Source: Flavobacterium sp. 1
GTDB taxonomy: Bacteria > Bacteroidota > Bacteroidia > Flavobacteriales > Flavobacteriaceae
Reading direction: 5' to 3'
Assembly (NCBI RefSeq): GCF_002797935.1
Contig: NZ_PGER01000001.1
Location: 620,001 to 684,000 of the forward strand
Length of the DNA: 64,000 nt
A model generated the notes under the pieces. The model was given only the letters and a program-made list of their open reading frames with translations. It did no database searches and was not told the DNA's origin. Positions 9,259-17,132 of the stretch are shown here, piece after piece. A program made the position numbers and the translations under genes. How positions within the stretch are numbered: position 1 is the first letter of the stretch; each line of letters begins with the position of its first letter.

Positions 9259-9363
9259 GCGTTAGGGATGGTAGTGGAGCTTTTTTTATTAATTGCCACG
9301 GGTTTAAACCCGTGGCAATTAATAAAAAAAGCGGGAACGTACAGCCCGACCCTTGGGGAACGC
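9259..9363. repeat. REP-like palindromic element A (trpB-GGCT spacer)
   Basis: This 105-base element is bounded by inverted GCGTT / AACGC and contains a perfect 54-base palindrome (9279-9332) centred on GTTTAAAC. Conserved blocks are TTAGGGATGG on the left and CAGCCCGACC on the right. The AGCCCGACC block recurs in the element at 22.1 kb, and a related layout occurs at 46.3 kb. It resembles the dispersed intergenic repeats common in Flavobacterium genomes. In RNA it would form a very long hairpin inside the trp transcript. Confidence 0.85.
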
Positions 9364-9376
9364 ACAAATTATTATA

Positions 9377-11194
9377 TTACAATTTGAAATAATCGATGTA
9401 ATTGTCTAAATCTTTGTCGCCGCGTCCTGAAAGACTGATTACTACAACATCTGTCGGCTTGAATTTTTTCTGGTCTAAGACAGCAAATGCATGCGCACTT
9501 TCGATGGCTGGAATAATTCCTTCTAATTTTGTAAGCTGTAAACCTGCGTTCATGGCTTCATCATCGGTTACGGAGAAGAATTCGCCACGGCCTGTTTGTG
9601 CCAAATGTGCGTGCATAGGACCAACTCCTGGGTAATCAAGTCCTGCAGAAATCGAGTACGGTTCAGTAATCTGGCCGTCTGGAGTCTGCATCAATAGGGT
9701 TTTACAGCCGTGAATAATCCCCACTTTTCCTAGTTTACTGGTTGCCGCGCTATGACCGCTGTTAACGCCTTTTCCGGCAGCTTCAACTGCAATAATTCCA
9801 ACTTCGGGCTCGTGTAAAAAGTGATAATATGTTCCAGCAGCGTTACTTCCGCCACCAATGCAAGCCACTACATAATCGGGGTTTTCGCGTCCTTCTTTCT
9901 CTTTTAACTGCCATTTGATTTCCTCGGAAATGATGCTTTGAAAACGGGTTACCATATCCGGATAAGGATGCGGTCCAATGGCTGACCCAATGATATAATG
10001 GGTATCTACTGGATTGTTAATCCAATCGCGGATGGCTTCGTTAGTAGCGTCTTTCAGCGTTCGCGAACCCGAAAGTGCAGGACGAACTTCGGCACCCAGC
10101 ATTTTCATTCGGGCAACATTTGGTGCTTGACGCGCAATGTCGATTTCGCCCATGTACACAATGCATTCCATGCCCATTAAGGCGCAGACAGTAGCTGTTG
10201 CCACTCCATGCTGACCTGCACCAGTTTCGGCAATGATTCGTTTTTTGCCCAAACGTTTTGCAACTAATATTTGCCCAATTGTGTTGTTAACTTTGTGCGC
10301 GCCTGTATGATTTAAATCTTCTCTTTTCAGATAGATTTTGGTATTGTATTTTTCTGATAATCTTTTGGCAAAATACAGCGGACTGGGACGGCCTACGTAA
10401 TCTTTTAGCAGTTGATTAAACTCTGCTTTAAACTCGGGTTCGGCTGTGATTTCTAAATATTTCTGGCGTAATTCTTCTACATTTGGGTATAACATTTCGG
10501 GAATGTAGGCTCCTCCAAATTCTCCGTAATATCCTTTTTCGTTAACGTTGTATGACATTTTATATTTTTTAATTGTTGAGATGCACTGCAGTGCATCTTT
10601 ACATAATGATGTATTTTTTAATCCTGATTCAATTTCAAATTTACTATTTATGTCAATGGCATAAATGGGTAAATCGGTTTTTAAAATTTCATTTATCAAA
10701 TCCAATTCTTCAATCCCAATGCCGCCACTAAGGAAGAACGGTTTTGTCGAGGGATATTTTTCTAATATTTTCCAGTCGAAAGTGATTCCGTTGCCACCGG
10801 GCAGTTTTCCTTTGGTGTCAAAAAGAAAATAATCACAAACAGTTTCATAAGGCTCTAAAACGCTGAAATCAAAATTTTCGTCTGCCGAAAACACTTTGAT
10901 GATTTCAACTGCTGTACCAAATTTAGTTTTTATTTCCTTACAAAATACAGCTGATTCCTGACCGTGCAGCTGAACAGCCTGCAAATCGTATTTTGTTATT
11001 TTCTCTTCAATTATGGAAATACTTTCATTGACAAAAACGCCCGTTTTCTTAATAGATTTTGGTAATTTGGGCATATCTCCGTCAAAATAGCGAGCCGATT
11101 TAGGCCAAAATATAAATCCCATATAATCGGGCAGGAGCGAGCCTACTTCGAGTATATTGTCGGGGTATTTCATGCCACAGATTTTGAGTTTCAT
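9377..11194 (-). CDS. trpF-trpB: TrpF-TrpB in one reading frame: phosphoribosylanthranilate isomerase + tryptophan synthase beta
   Basis: A single 605-codon frame encodes both enzymes. Residues 1-212 are TrpF, which isomerises phosphoribosylanthranilate: KICGMK with the catalytic Cys6, [18 protein letters not shown] with the catalytic Asp, and LSGGI. Residues 213-605 are a normal 393-residue TrpB, which joins indole and serine: [10 protein letters not shown] with the PLP lysine (K89 of TrpB, K301 of the fusion), GGGSNAAG phosphate loop and a C-terminal SGRGDKD segment. No stop codon separates them. The last TrpF residues (about 198-206) are encoded by a palindromic repeat. The usual TrpB start ([14 protein letters not shown]) follows an A-rich stretch, so TrpB may also be made separately. 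A sequence error removing a stop is possible but is not indicated by the reading frame. Confidence 0.9.
   Translation of the reverse strand: MKLKICGMKYPDNILEVGSLLPDYMGFIFWPKSARYFDGDMPKLPKSIKKTGVFVNESISIIEEKITKYDLQAVQLHGQESAVFCKEIKTKFGTAVEIIKVFSADENFDFSVLEPYETVCDYFLFDTKGKLPGGNGITFDWKILEKYPSTKPFFLSGGIGIEELDLINEILKTDLPIYAIDINSKFEIESGLKNTSLCKDALQCISTIKKYKMSYNVNEKGYYGEFGGAYIPEMLYPNVEELRQKYLEITAEPEFKAEFNQLLKDYVGRPSPLYFAKRLSEKYNTKIYLKREDLNHTGAHKVNNTIGQILVAKRLGKKRIIAETGAGQHGVATATVCALMGMECIVYMGEIDIARQAPNVARMKMLGAEVRPALSGSRTLKDATNEAIRDWINNPVDTHYIIGSAIGPHPYPDMVTRFQSIISEEIKWQLKEKEGRENPDYVVACIGGGSNAAGTYYHFLHEPEVGIIAVEAAGKGVNSGHSAATSKLGKVGIIHGCKTLLMQTPDGQITEPYSISAGLDYPGVGPMHAHLAQTGRGEFFSVTDDEAMNAGLQLTKLEGIIPAIESAHAFAVLDQKKFKPTDVVVISLSGRGDKDLDNYIDYFKL
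10556..10572 (-). other. Internal start for TrpB within the fused frame
   Basis: ATG at 10558-10556 begins the conventional TrpB N-terminus and is preceded by AATTAAAAAATATAAA, the kind of A-rich leader that serves for initiation in Bacteroidota. A free 393-residue TrpB (9377-10558) could therefore be produced alongside a TrpF-TrpB fusion. Confidence 0.55.
10575..10602. repeat. Palindromic repeat inside the end of trpF
   Basis: A perfect 20-base palindrome AGATGCACTGCAGTGCATCT (10579-10598), with arms extending imperfectly to GTTG / TTAC. It matches the pattern of the repeat after dnaK at 24288-24317 (GTAGAGAnGCACTG / GTGCGTCTCTAC). Here it is translated as the C-terminal residues of TrpF, immediately before the trpB start. 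Confidence 0.8.
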
Positions 11195-11210
11195 AATGTA
11201 CTTTTTTTAT

Positions 11211-11286
11211 AACCACGAAGTTCGCAAAGAAGACGCAAAGTTCACAAAGCTTTGTGTTCTTAGTGATTTCTCTGTGTCTTTTGTGT
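11211..11286. repeat. Dispersed CGCAAAG-type repeat between trpC and trpF
   Basis: The spacer begins AACCACGAAGTTCGCAAAG, continues with GACGCAAAGTTCACAAAG, and is centred on the perfect palindrome CACAAAGCTTTGTG (11243-11256). I recognise this wording from intergenic repeats of Flavobacteriaceae. A shorter piece with the same words (ACCGCAAAGACGCAAAGG) lies at 14684-14705 before trpG's neighbour. Confidence 0.65.
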
Positions 11287-12069
11287 TTAAATTAATTGAT
11301 TAATAAATTCCGTTGCTGCTTTTCCTGCATCATCGGTTTTCATGAAGTTTTCTCCAATCAAAAATCCTTTGTAACCATAAGGCTTAAGTTCATTAATAGC
11401 TTCGATTGACGAAATACCGCTTTCTGAGACTTTCACGAATTCATCTGGAATTTTTGAAGCCAGTTCTTTACTGAAATCCAAACTTACTTCGAATGTTTTT
11501 AGGTTTCTGTTGTTTACCCCAATCATATCCAGCGTTGGCATGATTGATTTTTCTAATTCCACGAGATTATGCACTTCTAATAATACTTCTAATCTTAAAC
11601 TTTTGGCAAATTCGGATAATGATTTGATTTCGTCTCTAGTTAAAACGGCTGCGATAAGCAAAATCAAATCGGCTCCGTGTGCTTTTGCTTCCAGGATTTG
11701 GTATTCATCTACAATAAATTCTTTTCTCAAAAGCGGAATATTTACTGAAGCTCTGGCTAAAAGCAAATCATCTAATGAACCTCCAAAATACTTTCCATCA
11801 GTCAATACTGAAATACCGCAGGCACCGGCACTTTCGTAACCTTTGACTACTTCTTCAACAGTAAAACTTTGATTGATAATTGACTTTGAAGGGGAACGGC
11901 GTTTGTGTTCTGCAATGATTCCAGAGTTGCTGTTTCTTAAATTTTGGCTTAAAGAAATAGTATTTTTTCCAAAGAAAATCGAAGCTTCCAATTGTGAAAT
12001 AGGAATGATGGATTTTTTGAGTACGACTTCTCTTTTTTTGTCGATTATGATTTTATCTAGTATGTTCAT
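11287..12069 (-). CDS. trpC: Indole-3-glycerol phosphate synthase
   Basis: TrpC closes the indole ring: carboxyphenylamino-deoxyribulose phosphate to indole-3-glycerol phosphate, CO2 and water. The 260-residue TIM barrel has the diagnostic IIAEHKRRSPSKS motif (catalytic Glu and Lys), LRKEFIVDEYQI, GADLILLIAAVL, GVNNRNLKTFEV and the phosphate-binding SESGI. It starts 2 bases after the stop of the methyltransferase-like gene, so translation is probably coupled. Standard length. Confidence 0.97.
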   Translation of the reverse strand: MNILDKIIIDKKREVVLKKSIIPISQLEASIFFGKNTISLSQNLRNSNSGIIAEHKRRSPSKSIINQSFTVEEVVKGYESAGACGISVLTDGKYFGGSLDDLLLARASVNIPLLRKEFIVDEYQILEAKAHGADLILLIAAVLTRDEIKSLSEFAKSLRLEVLLEVHNLVELEKSIMPTLDMIGVNNRNLKTFEVSLDFSKELASKIPDEFVKVSESGISSIEAINELKPYGYKGFLIGENFMKTDDAGKAATEFINQLI

Positions 12070-12071
12070 TT

Positions 12072-12752
12072 TTATTTTCTTTTAATAACTAACATTTGGT
12101 TTCCGTCTTTCTGAAATTCATAGTCAGAAGATTCAATACTTACAACGAAATCAGAATTAAAATGATTAATGATATCATCCAAAACCTCCGATTTCGCTGT
12201 ATTCAAATTCAATATCGGAAATATTCTTATTTCTTTACTAATTCGTAGCATTTCGGTAATGGATTGAATGTGGAAGTCCAATCCTAATTGCGAATACAGA
12301 ATCAAAAAATGGGAACTTAAACCCAAATCAAATTCGAGAGTATCGTATTTTGTTGAATTTGGCAACTCGTGGTAAACATATCTTTGCTGTTCTTTCCCCA
12401 ATTCAAAGTCATCAACAAAATTAGACATTGCTCCCATACGGATCTGTTCTAATTCCTCTACATTTTTAATATTTTTCCAAACGAATTTTTCCTGATTCGT
12501 TCTCATTTGTTCCATAACGGTTTCCTTTGTTTCGTTAATTCGCTGTTTTAATTCAGCTTTTGTGAATTGATAAATGGGATCTAATGAAACTACTTTTTTT
12601 CCAAGTTGTGTCATCTCTGAATTGAAACTTGCCGGCCCATCTCCAAAACTGATGATTTTGCTGTTCAAATCGAAATCCGTCAGTTTGAAAATTTTAATAT
12701 ACTCATCTAAATTTCTACCCCATGGAACTACATTTTTTAATTCAAAAGCCAT
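12072..12752 (-). CDS. SAM-dependent methyltransferase-like protein within the trp operon
   Basis: This 226-residue protein begins FELKNVVPWGRNLDEYIKIF and has a glycine-rich FGDGPASFN motif (36-44) after a beta strand, followed by VVSLDPIYQF, the order of motif I and the acidic residue of motif II in Rossmann-type methyltransferases. I recognise the VPWGR plus GDGPASFN pattern as a conserved bacterial family annotated as methyltransferase, without a known substrate. It is packed between trpD (3-base gap) and trpC (2-base gap), clearly cotranscribed. Function in tryptophan synthesis is not known. Confidence 0.75.
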   Translation of the reverse strand: MAFELKNVVPWGRNLDEYIKIFKLTDFDLNSKIISFGDGPASFNSEMTQLGKKVVSLDPIYQFTKAELKQRINETKETVMEQMRTNQEKFVWKNIKNVEELEQIRMGAMSNFVDDFELGKEQQRYVYHELPNSTKYDTLEFDLGLSSHFLILYSQLGLDFHIQSITEMLRISKEIRIFPILNLNTAKSEVLDDIINHFNSDFVVSIESSDYEFQKDGNQMLVIKRK

Positions 12753-12755
12753 GAT

Positions 12756-13751
12756 TTAGTCTTTGCTTAATTCTTGTAATTTATTCAAAGCTAATAGCCC
12801 TTTTCCAGAAAACAAACTTTCTTTGGCTAATTCAAAACCTTTGAGTGGTGTGCATCCTGTAACCGTTGCAATTGCTATTCCGGCATTGGCACAAACCACA
12901 TTGTTTTGAGCTTCGTTTCCTTTTCCAGAGATTATATTCATGAACATTTCTGCTGATTCTTCGATGGTTTTTCCGCCATCTATTTCGCTTTGTTCCAATA
13001 GGCGGACACCAAAATCAGCTGGATTCAACATTCCTTCTTTAGTGCTGGTTATAATTTTTGTAGGGCCAGTCAAAGAGACTTCATCATAACCGTCCAAGGA
13101 ATGCAAAATTGTAAAATTCACATCGGTATTTTGGTATAAATAACTGTACATTCTGGCTAATTCGAGATTGAAAACTCCAACCAATTGGTTTTTTGGAAAA
13201 GATGGATTCACCATTGGTCCCAACATATTGAAGAAAGTTTTAACTCCCAATTCTTTTCGGATGGGGCCCACATTTTTCATGGCTGGGTGAAACAAAGGCG
13301 CATGCAAAATGGCAATTCCAGCTTTGTCGATGCATTTTTCTATAAAAGCATTGTCGTTGCTGAATTTCACTCCCAATTTCTCCATTACGTTACTGGACCC
13401 CGAAATAGAAGATACTCCGTAATTTCCATGTTTGGCCACTTTGATTCCTGCTCCAGCGGCCACAAAAGAAGCTAAAGTCGAAATATTGAAAGTGTCTTTT
13501 CCGTCACCACCAGTACCACACAAATCGATAGTGTTATAAGCTGATAAATCTATTCGAATGCACAATTCCAAAAGCGCTTCCCTGAATCCTGCCAATTCTT
13601 CGATACTGATGCTTCTCATCATATATACGGTCAAAAAGGCCGAAATCTGGCTTGGATTGTAACTCCCGCTTGAAATATTCACCAATACGTTTTTGGCTTC
13701 TTCTTTGGAAAGAATTTCGTGATTGATTAATCTGTTTAATATGTTTTTCAT
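12756..13751 (-). CDS. trpD: Anthranilate phosphoribosyltransferase
   Basis: TrpD transfers phosphoribose from PRPP to anthranilate. The 331-residue protein has the N-terminal helical domain, the PRPP-binding LCGTGGDGKDTFNIS (77-91), KHGNYGVSS, the anthranilate-site segment LFHPAMKNVGPIRKELGVKTFFNMLGP, and DEVSLTGPT. It lies between the cytochrome c lipoprotein gene (95-base gap) and the methyltransferase-like gene. TrpG is a separate protein here, not fused to TrpD. Confidence 0.97.
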   Translation of the reverse strand: MKNILNRLINHEILSKEEAKNVLVNISSGSYNPSQISAFLTVYMMRSISIEELAGFREALLELCIRIDLSAYNTIDLCGTGGDGKDTFNISTLASFVAAGAGIKVAKHGNYGVSSISGSSNVMEKLGVKFSNDNAFIEKCIDKAGIAILHAPLFHPAMKNVGPIRKELGVKTFFNMLGPMVNPSFPKNQLVGVFNLELARMYSYLYQNTDVNFTILHSLDGYDEVSLTGPTKIITSTKEGMLNPADFGVRLLEQSEIDGGKTIEESAEMFMNIISGKGNEAQNNVVCANAGIAIATVTGCTPLKGFELAKESLFSGKGLLALNKLQELSKD

Positions 13752-13846
13752 TTTTCTATAAAGATGCTAAGTTTCTAAGATACTGATTTTCTAAGTTTTT
13801 ATTTTAAACTAAAAACAGAGACTTAGAACTATTCACTAATTACTAT

Positions 13847-14677
13847 TCACTTTTTATGTTCTGACATGTATTTTAAATAATCAACAATTTCCTGAGATTC
13901 TTGTCTTGTGATTCCCAATGTCGGCATTTTTACTTTGTGTCTGAAAGAAGCTGGATCTACGATATAATCGACCAATTCGTTTTCTTTCCAATATTCAGTA
14001 ATATTTTTGGGATAATTTAATTCAGGTCCCATTTCTCCCCCGATTCCGTTTATGGCGTGGCACGTAATGCATTGTTTCTGGAATAATGCAAATCCTTTCA
14101 TTGCTTTCTCATCATCTTTTGGCTGTAAGGCTTTGATGTTTTTATTTTTCGATTCAAAGCGAAATTTGATAACGTTGTAAGGCCATTTGTATTCCTGATT
14201 ATCTGCAGAAACTGATGTGTAAACCAAATAAAATGGGTCGGCATTCATCTCGTTTCCGTTTTTGATAATCTTTTCCCAATTGGAACCTTTAGGTGCATCA
14301 ACATCTTTAAAAGCCAAAAAAGGGTTTGTTTTTAAAAATAATTCAAGAGGCATTTCAGGTTTATAGCCATCGATGCATTCGAAAATTATTAATGTGTTTT
14401 TTATGTCAACTTTTGATAAATCAATTTCATTTTTTAAAAGTTCTAATGCGTTTACGGCTTGGTATTTCTTTGTTTTATGATAAACGGGGTCATTTACAAT
14501 AGTGACAACAGTGTCTTTTCCCAGTTTGTTTTTTGATTGCAAATCCACCAAATCCAAGACTATTTCAGGTTGGACATTAACTGTCTGCTCTATTTTTTGC
14601 TCCTTCTGTTGATTACAGGAAAGAAGGCTAAAAATAAAAAAGCATGAGAGTATAAGATGGATTTTGACTGTTTTCAT
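13847..14677 (-). CDS. Cytochrome c lipoprotein inserted in the trp operon
   Basis: The 276-residue protein has a lipoprotein signal ending SLLSC (Cys21), so it is exported and lipid-anchored. Residues about 37-175 (IVLDLVDL, FECIDGYKPEMPLELFL, DPFYLVY, WPYNVIKFRF) recall the substrate domain of sulfite-oxidase-fold proteins, but I see no molybdenum-ligand Cys in the usual context. Residues about 190-276 are a class I cytochrome c: CITCH heme site (203-207), GPELNYP and Met251 in KMPTLG as axial ligand. An exported electron-transfer protein is unexpected between trpG and trpD. It has spacers of 76 and 95 bases, so it could be an insertion into the operon. Partner and reaction unknown. Confidence 0.8.
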   Translation of the reverse strand: MKTVKIHLILSCFFIFSLLSCNQQKEQKIEQTVNVQPEIVLDLVDLQSKNKLGKDTVVTIVNDPVYHKTKKYQAVNALELLKNEIDLSKVDIKNTLIIFECIDGYKPEMPLELFLKTNPFLAFKDVDAPKGSNWEKIIKNGNEMNADPFYLVYTSVSADNQEYKWPYNVIKFRFESKNKNIKALQPKDDEKAMKGFALFQKQCITCHAINGIGGEMGPELNYPKNITEYWKENELVDYIVDPASFRHKVKMPTLGITRQESQEIVDYLKYMSEHKK

Positions 14678-14753
14678 TTATTTACCGCAAAGACGCAAAG
14701 GCGCATTTTTTTATTCTTATTTGAGACTTATTCTTAAATTGAATTTTCAAATA

Positions 14754-15320
14754 TTAATTTTTCAACCAGTTTTCTAAAATCTTTTTCCCGTTTGGCGTCA
14801 ATACGCTTTCGGGATGAAATTGGACACCTCTTACATCGTATGTTTTGTGTCTTAACGACATTACCTGACCGTTTTCGTCAAAAGAAGTGGCTTCCAATAC
14901 ATCGGGCAAGTTAGCATCAACTACCCAAGAATGGTAACGTCCCACTTCAAATTCATTTCCTAAGCCTTCGAATAAAAGCTCATCGTCAACTACTGTTTTT
15001 ACTGGTGTTGCAACTCCATGATACACTTTATCTAAGTTAGAAAGTGTTCCTCCAAAAACTTCTCCGATGGCTTGTTGTCCAAGGCAAACGCCAAGAATAC
15101 TTTTCGTTGGGGCATATTTACTAATTACAGCTTTCAATAAACCCGCTTCGTCTGGGATTCCTGGTCCCGGTGAAAGCAGAATTTTATCAAAAATAGCAAT
15201 TTCGTCAATATCAAATTCATCATTTCTATAAACGGTTACTTCGCAATCTAAATCTTCGAGATAATGCACTAAATTATAAGTGAAACTATCGTAATTGTCT
15301 ATGACTAGTATCTTTTTCAT
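14754..15320 (-). CDS. trpG: Anthranilate synthase component II (glutamine amidotransferase)
   Basis: TrpG hydrolyses glutamine and delivers ammonia to TrpE. The 188-residue class I amidotransferase shows the oxyanion loop LLSPGPGIP, the nucleophile Cys79 in ILGVCLGQQAIGE, and the His169/Glu171 pair in VQFHPES. It follows trpE after a 123-base spacer filled by an inverted-repeat element. A dual role in folate synthesis (PabA) is possible because no separate pabA is seen in the window. Confidence 0.95.
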   Translation of the reverse strand: MKKILVIDNYDSFTYNLVHYLEDLDCEVTVYRNDEFDIDEIAIFDKILLSPGPGIPDEAGLLKAVISKYAPTKSILGVCLGQQAIGEVFGGTLSNLDKVYHGVATPVKTVVDDELLFEGLGNEFEVGRYHSWVVDANLPDVLEATSFDENGQVMSLRHKTYDVRGVQFHPESVLTPNGKKILENWLKN

Positions 15321-15325
15321 TTTTT

Positions 15326-15442
15326 CCTCCCCCAGCCCCTCCGAAGGAGGGGAGAACCTATTGGGGTGAATAGGGTTTTAATTATTTTTTGTTTTACAGC
15401 TTATCTCCGCACTGCGAAGTTCCCCCTTCGGGGGTTAGGGGG
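15326..15442. repeat. MITE-like inverted-repeat element between trpE and trpG
   Basis: The spacer is bounded by near-complementary C-rich and G-rich ends, TCCTCCCCCAGCCCC on the left and GGGGTTAGGGGGA on the right. Each end carries its own small hairpin: CCCCTCC-GAA-GGAGGGG (15336-15352) and CCCCC-TTC-GGGGG (15422-15434). The whole is about 117 bases and non-coding, much richer in GC than its surroundings. It ends exactly next to the trpE stop codon. Confidence 0.8.
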
Positions 15443-15443
15443 A

Positions 15444-16844
15444 TTATATCGTTTCGGCTAAATCCAAAGCTTTATTCAAAGCGAGTAGTTTATTGTAAAC
15501 CTCCTGCATTTCGCTTTCTTCGTCTGAACTAGCTACGATTCCGGCACCGGCTTGGGAATGTAATTGGTGGTTTTTGCTCAGGAAAGTTCGAATCATAATA
15601 GCGTGGTTAAAGTTACCTTCAAAATCCATAAAACCAATGGCACCTCCATAAAAATTACGGTTTGTTTTTTCGTAATCTTCAATCAACTGCATCGCTCTGT
15701 GTTTTGGTGCTCCGCTCAAAGTTCCTGCTGGAAAAGTATCGGCTACGACCTGCATAGTTGTTGCTTTTTCGTGTAAATGACCCGTTACTTTGGAAACCAA
15801 ATGGATAACGTGAGAGAAAAACTGAATTTCTCTGTATTTTTCCACTTCTACACCATGTCCATGACGGCTTAAATCATTTCGAGCCAAATCTACTAACATC
15901 ACATGCTCACTATTTTCTTTTTTGTCTTCTGATAATTTTTTGGCAAGTACGGCATCTTTTTCGTCATCACCGGTTCGTTTGAATGTTCCTGCAATTGGGT
16001 GAATTTCGGCCTTGCGGTTTTTGACTATAATTTGGGCTTCGGGTGACGAACCAAATATTTTGAAATCGCCATAATCAAAAAAGAATAGGTAAGGGGATGG
16101 ATTGATGCTTCTTAAGGCTCTATAAACATTGAACTCGTCGCCTTTGAATCCTTGTGTAAATCTTCTGGATAATACTAATTGAAACACATCGCCACGGAAA
16201 CAGTGCTTTTTGGCCAAAGCCACATTTTGTTTGAATTCTTCATCGGTTAGGTTCGAAAAACCTTCACCTTCTTTGGAGAATTTATAGGAAGCAATGTTTC
16301 TGGATTGTAACAGTTGTTCAATTTCGGAGATATTGTTTTTTCCGTCAAGGTTGTGGCAGAAAATATAGGCTTCGTTTTTGAAATGGTTGATGGCAATAAT
16401 GTTTTGGTAAACTGCATAATACACATCGGGAATAGAATTGCTGTTTTCTTTTTTGGCTATGGTTACTTTTTCGAAATAACGAACAGCATCATACGAAATG
16501 TAACCAAATAAACCATTGTTAATGAATTTGAAATCGGTTTTGTCGGATTTAAACTGACCTGAAAAATTTTGGATGATTTGAGGAATATCAGTTTTTGCAT
16601 CGATAGTAATAGTTTCAGATGTTCCGTCAGGGTAGTTTTTGGAGATGATTTCGTTTTCTATTTTTATTGAAGCAATCGGATTGCAGCAGATATAGGAAAA
16701 GCTATTGTCGTTTCCGTGATAATCGCTGCTTTCCAGTAATAGACTATTTGGGAATTTATCTCTTATTTTAAAATAAATGCTCACCGGAGTAATCGTATCG
16801 GCTAGGATTTGTTTGTAGTTAGTTTGTAATTTATAGGTTTTCAT
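15444..16844 (-). CDS. trpE: Anthranilate synthase component I
   Basis: TrpE converts chorismate to anthranilate with ammonia from TrpG, the committed step of tryptophan synthesis. The 466-residue protein has the N-terminal LLES motif (36-39) that forms part of the tryptophan feedback site, and the chorismate-binding core: FQLVLSRRF, FGSSPEAQI, HPIAGTFKRTGDDEKD, LVDLARNDLSRHG, PAGTLSGAPKHRAMQLI and GGAIGFMDF. It is the first structural gene of the operon, preceded by a leader peptide and attenuator, so both enzyme activity and transcription should respond to tryptophan. Confidence 0.97.
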   Translation of the reverse strand: MKTYKLQTNYKQILADTITPVSIYFKIRDKFPNSLLLESSDYHGNDNSFSYICCNPIASIKIENEIISKNYPDGTSETITIDAKTDIPQIIQNFSGQFKSDKTDFKFINNGLFGYISYDAVRYFEKVTIAKKENSNSIPDVYYAVYQNIIAINHFKNEAYIFCHNLDGKNNISEIEQLLQSRNIASYKFSKEGEGFSNLTDEEFKQNVALAKKHCFRGDVFQLVLSRRFTQGFKGDEFNVYRALRSINPSPYLFFFDYGDFKIFGSSPEAQIIVKNRKAEIHPIAGTFKRTGDDEKDAVLAKKLSEDKKENSEHVMLVDLARNDLSRHGHGVEVEKYREIQFFSHVIHLVSKVTGHLHEKATTMQVVADTFPAGTLSGAPKHRAMQLIEDYEKTNRNFYGGAIGFMDFEGNFNHAIMIRTFLSKNHQLHSQAGAGIVASSDEESEMQEVYNKLLALNKALDLAETI

Positions 16845-16903
16845 GCTTTATGTTGCTTTTTAGTCAATGGATTTTTTTTTAATTTTTCCTCATTTTGCTA
16901 AAT

Positions 16904-16936
16904 GAAAAAAGACCTGTCGTGATGACAAGCCTTTTT
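16904..16936 (-). terminator. Attenuator terminator of the trp operon
   Basis: On the minus strand, AAAGGCTTGTC (16934-16924) pairs with GACAGGTCTTT (16918-16908) over 11 positions with G-U pairs, around an ATCAC loop, and is followed by TTT runs. The loop and stem sequence TCACGAC (16922-16916) is also complementary to GTCGTGA at the end of the leader-peptide gene (16979-16973), which gives the competing antiterminator. Confidence 0.85.
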
Positions 16937-16972
16937 ATATTTATAGTTCAAATAATACTATAGGAGCTTAGT

Positions 16973-17029
16973 TCACGACGACTGACGTAAATTATTCCAC
17001 CACCAAGTATTGTTTGTTATTGTTATCAT
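16973..17029 (-). CDS. trpL: trp operon leader peptide (three consecutive Trp codons)
   Basis: The short frame from ATG 17029 to TGA 16973 encodes MITITNNTWWWNNLRQSS, 18 residues with three adjacent TGG codons in the middle. It begins about 20 bases downstream of the -7 element and ends just before a mutually exclusive antiterminator/terminator pair upstream of trpE. Ribosome stalling at the Trp codons when charged tRNA-Trp is scarce would leave the antiterminator free to form. The stop codon lies inside the antiterminator strand, as expected for a leader whose completed translation favours termination. Confidence 0.88.
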   Translation of the reverse strand: MITITNNTWWWNNLRQSS

Positions 17030-17047
17030 GTTTTAATTTCTTATTTG

Positions 17048-17077
17048 CAAATATATAAATGATATTTGTTTTGACAA
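17048..17077 (-). promoter_or_regulatory. Promoter of the trp operon
   Basis: On the minus strand TTG (17077-17075) and TATATTTG (17055-17048) match the Bacteroidota sigma-A consensus with a 19-base spacer. The predicted transcript start is about 7 bases further on, giving a very short untranslated stretch before the leader peptide. Confidence 0.85.
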
Positions 17078-17132
17078 AAAATATGAAATAAAAAAAAAGA
17101 TATTTTTTTGAATTTTTGTTAAATTTCAATGG

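Noticed and set aside
9377..11194. Treating trpF-trpB as a plain frameshift error
   Set aside because: Both domains are in the same frame and a palindromic repeat explains the altered TrpF end, so a fusion is the more economical reading; an error still needs read-level exclusion.
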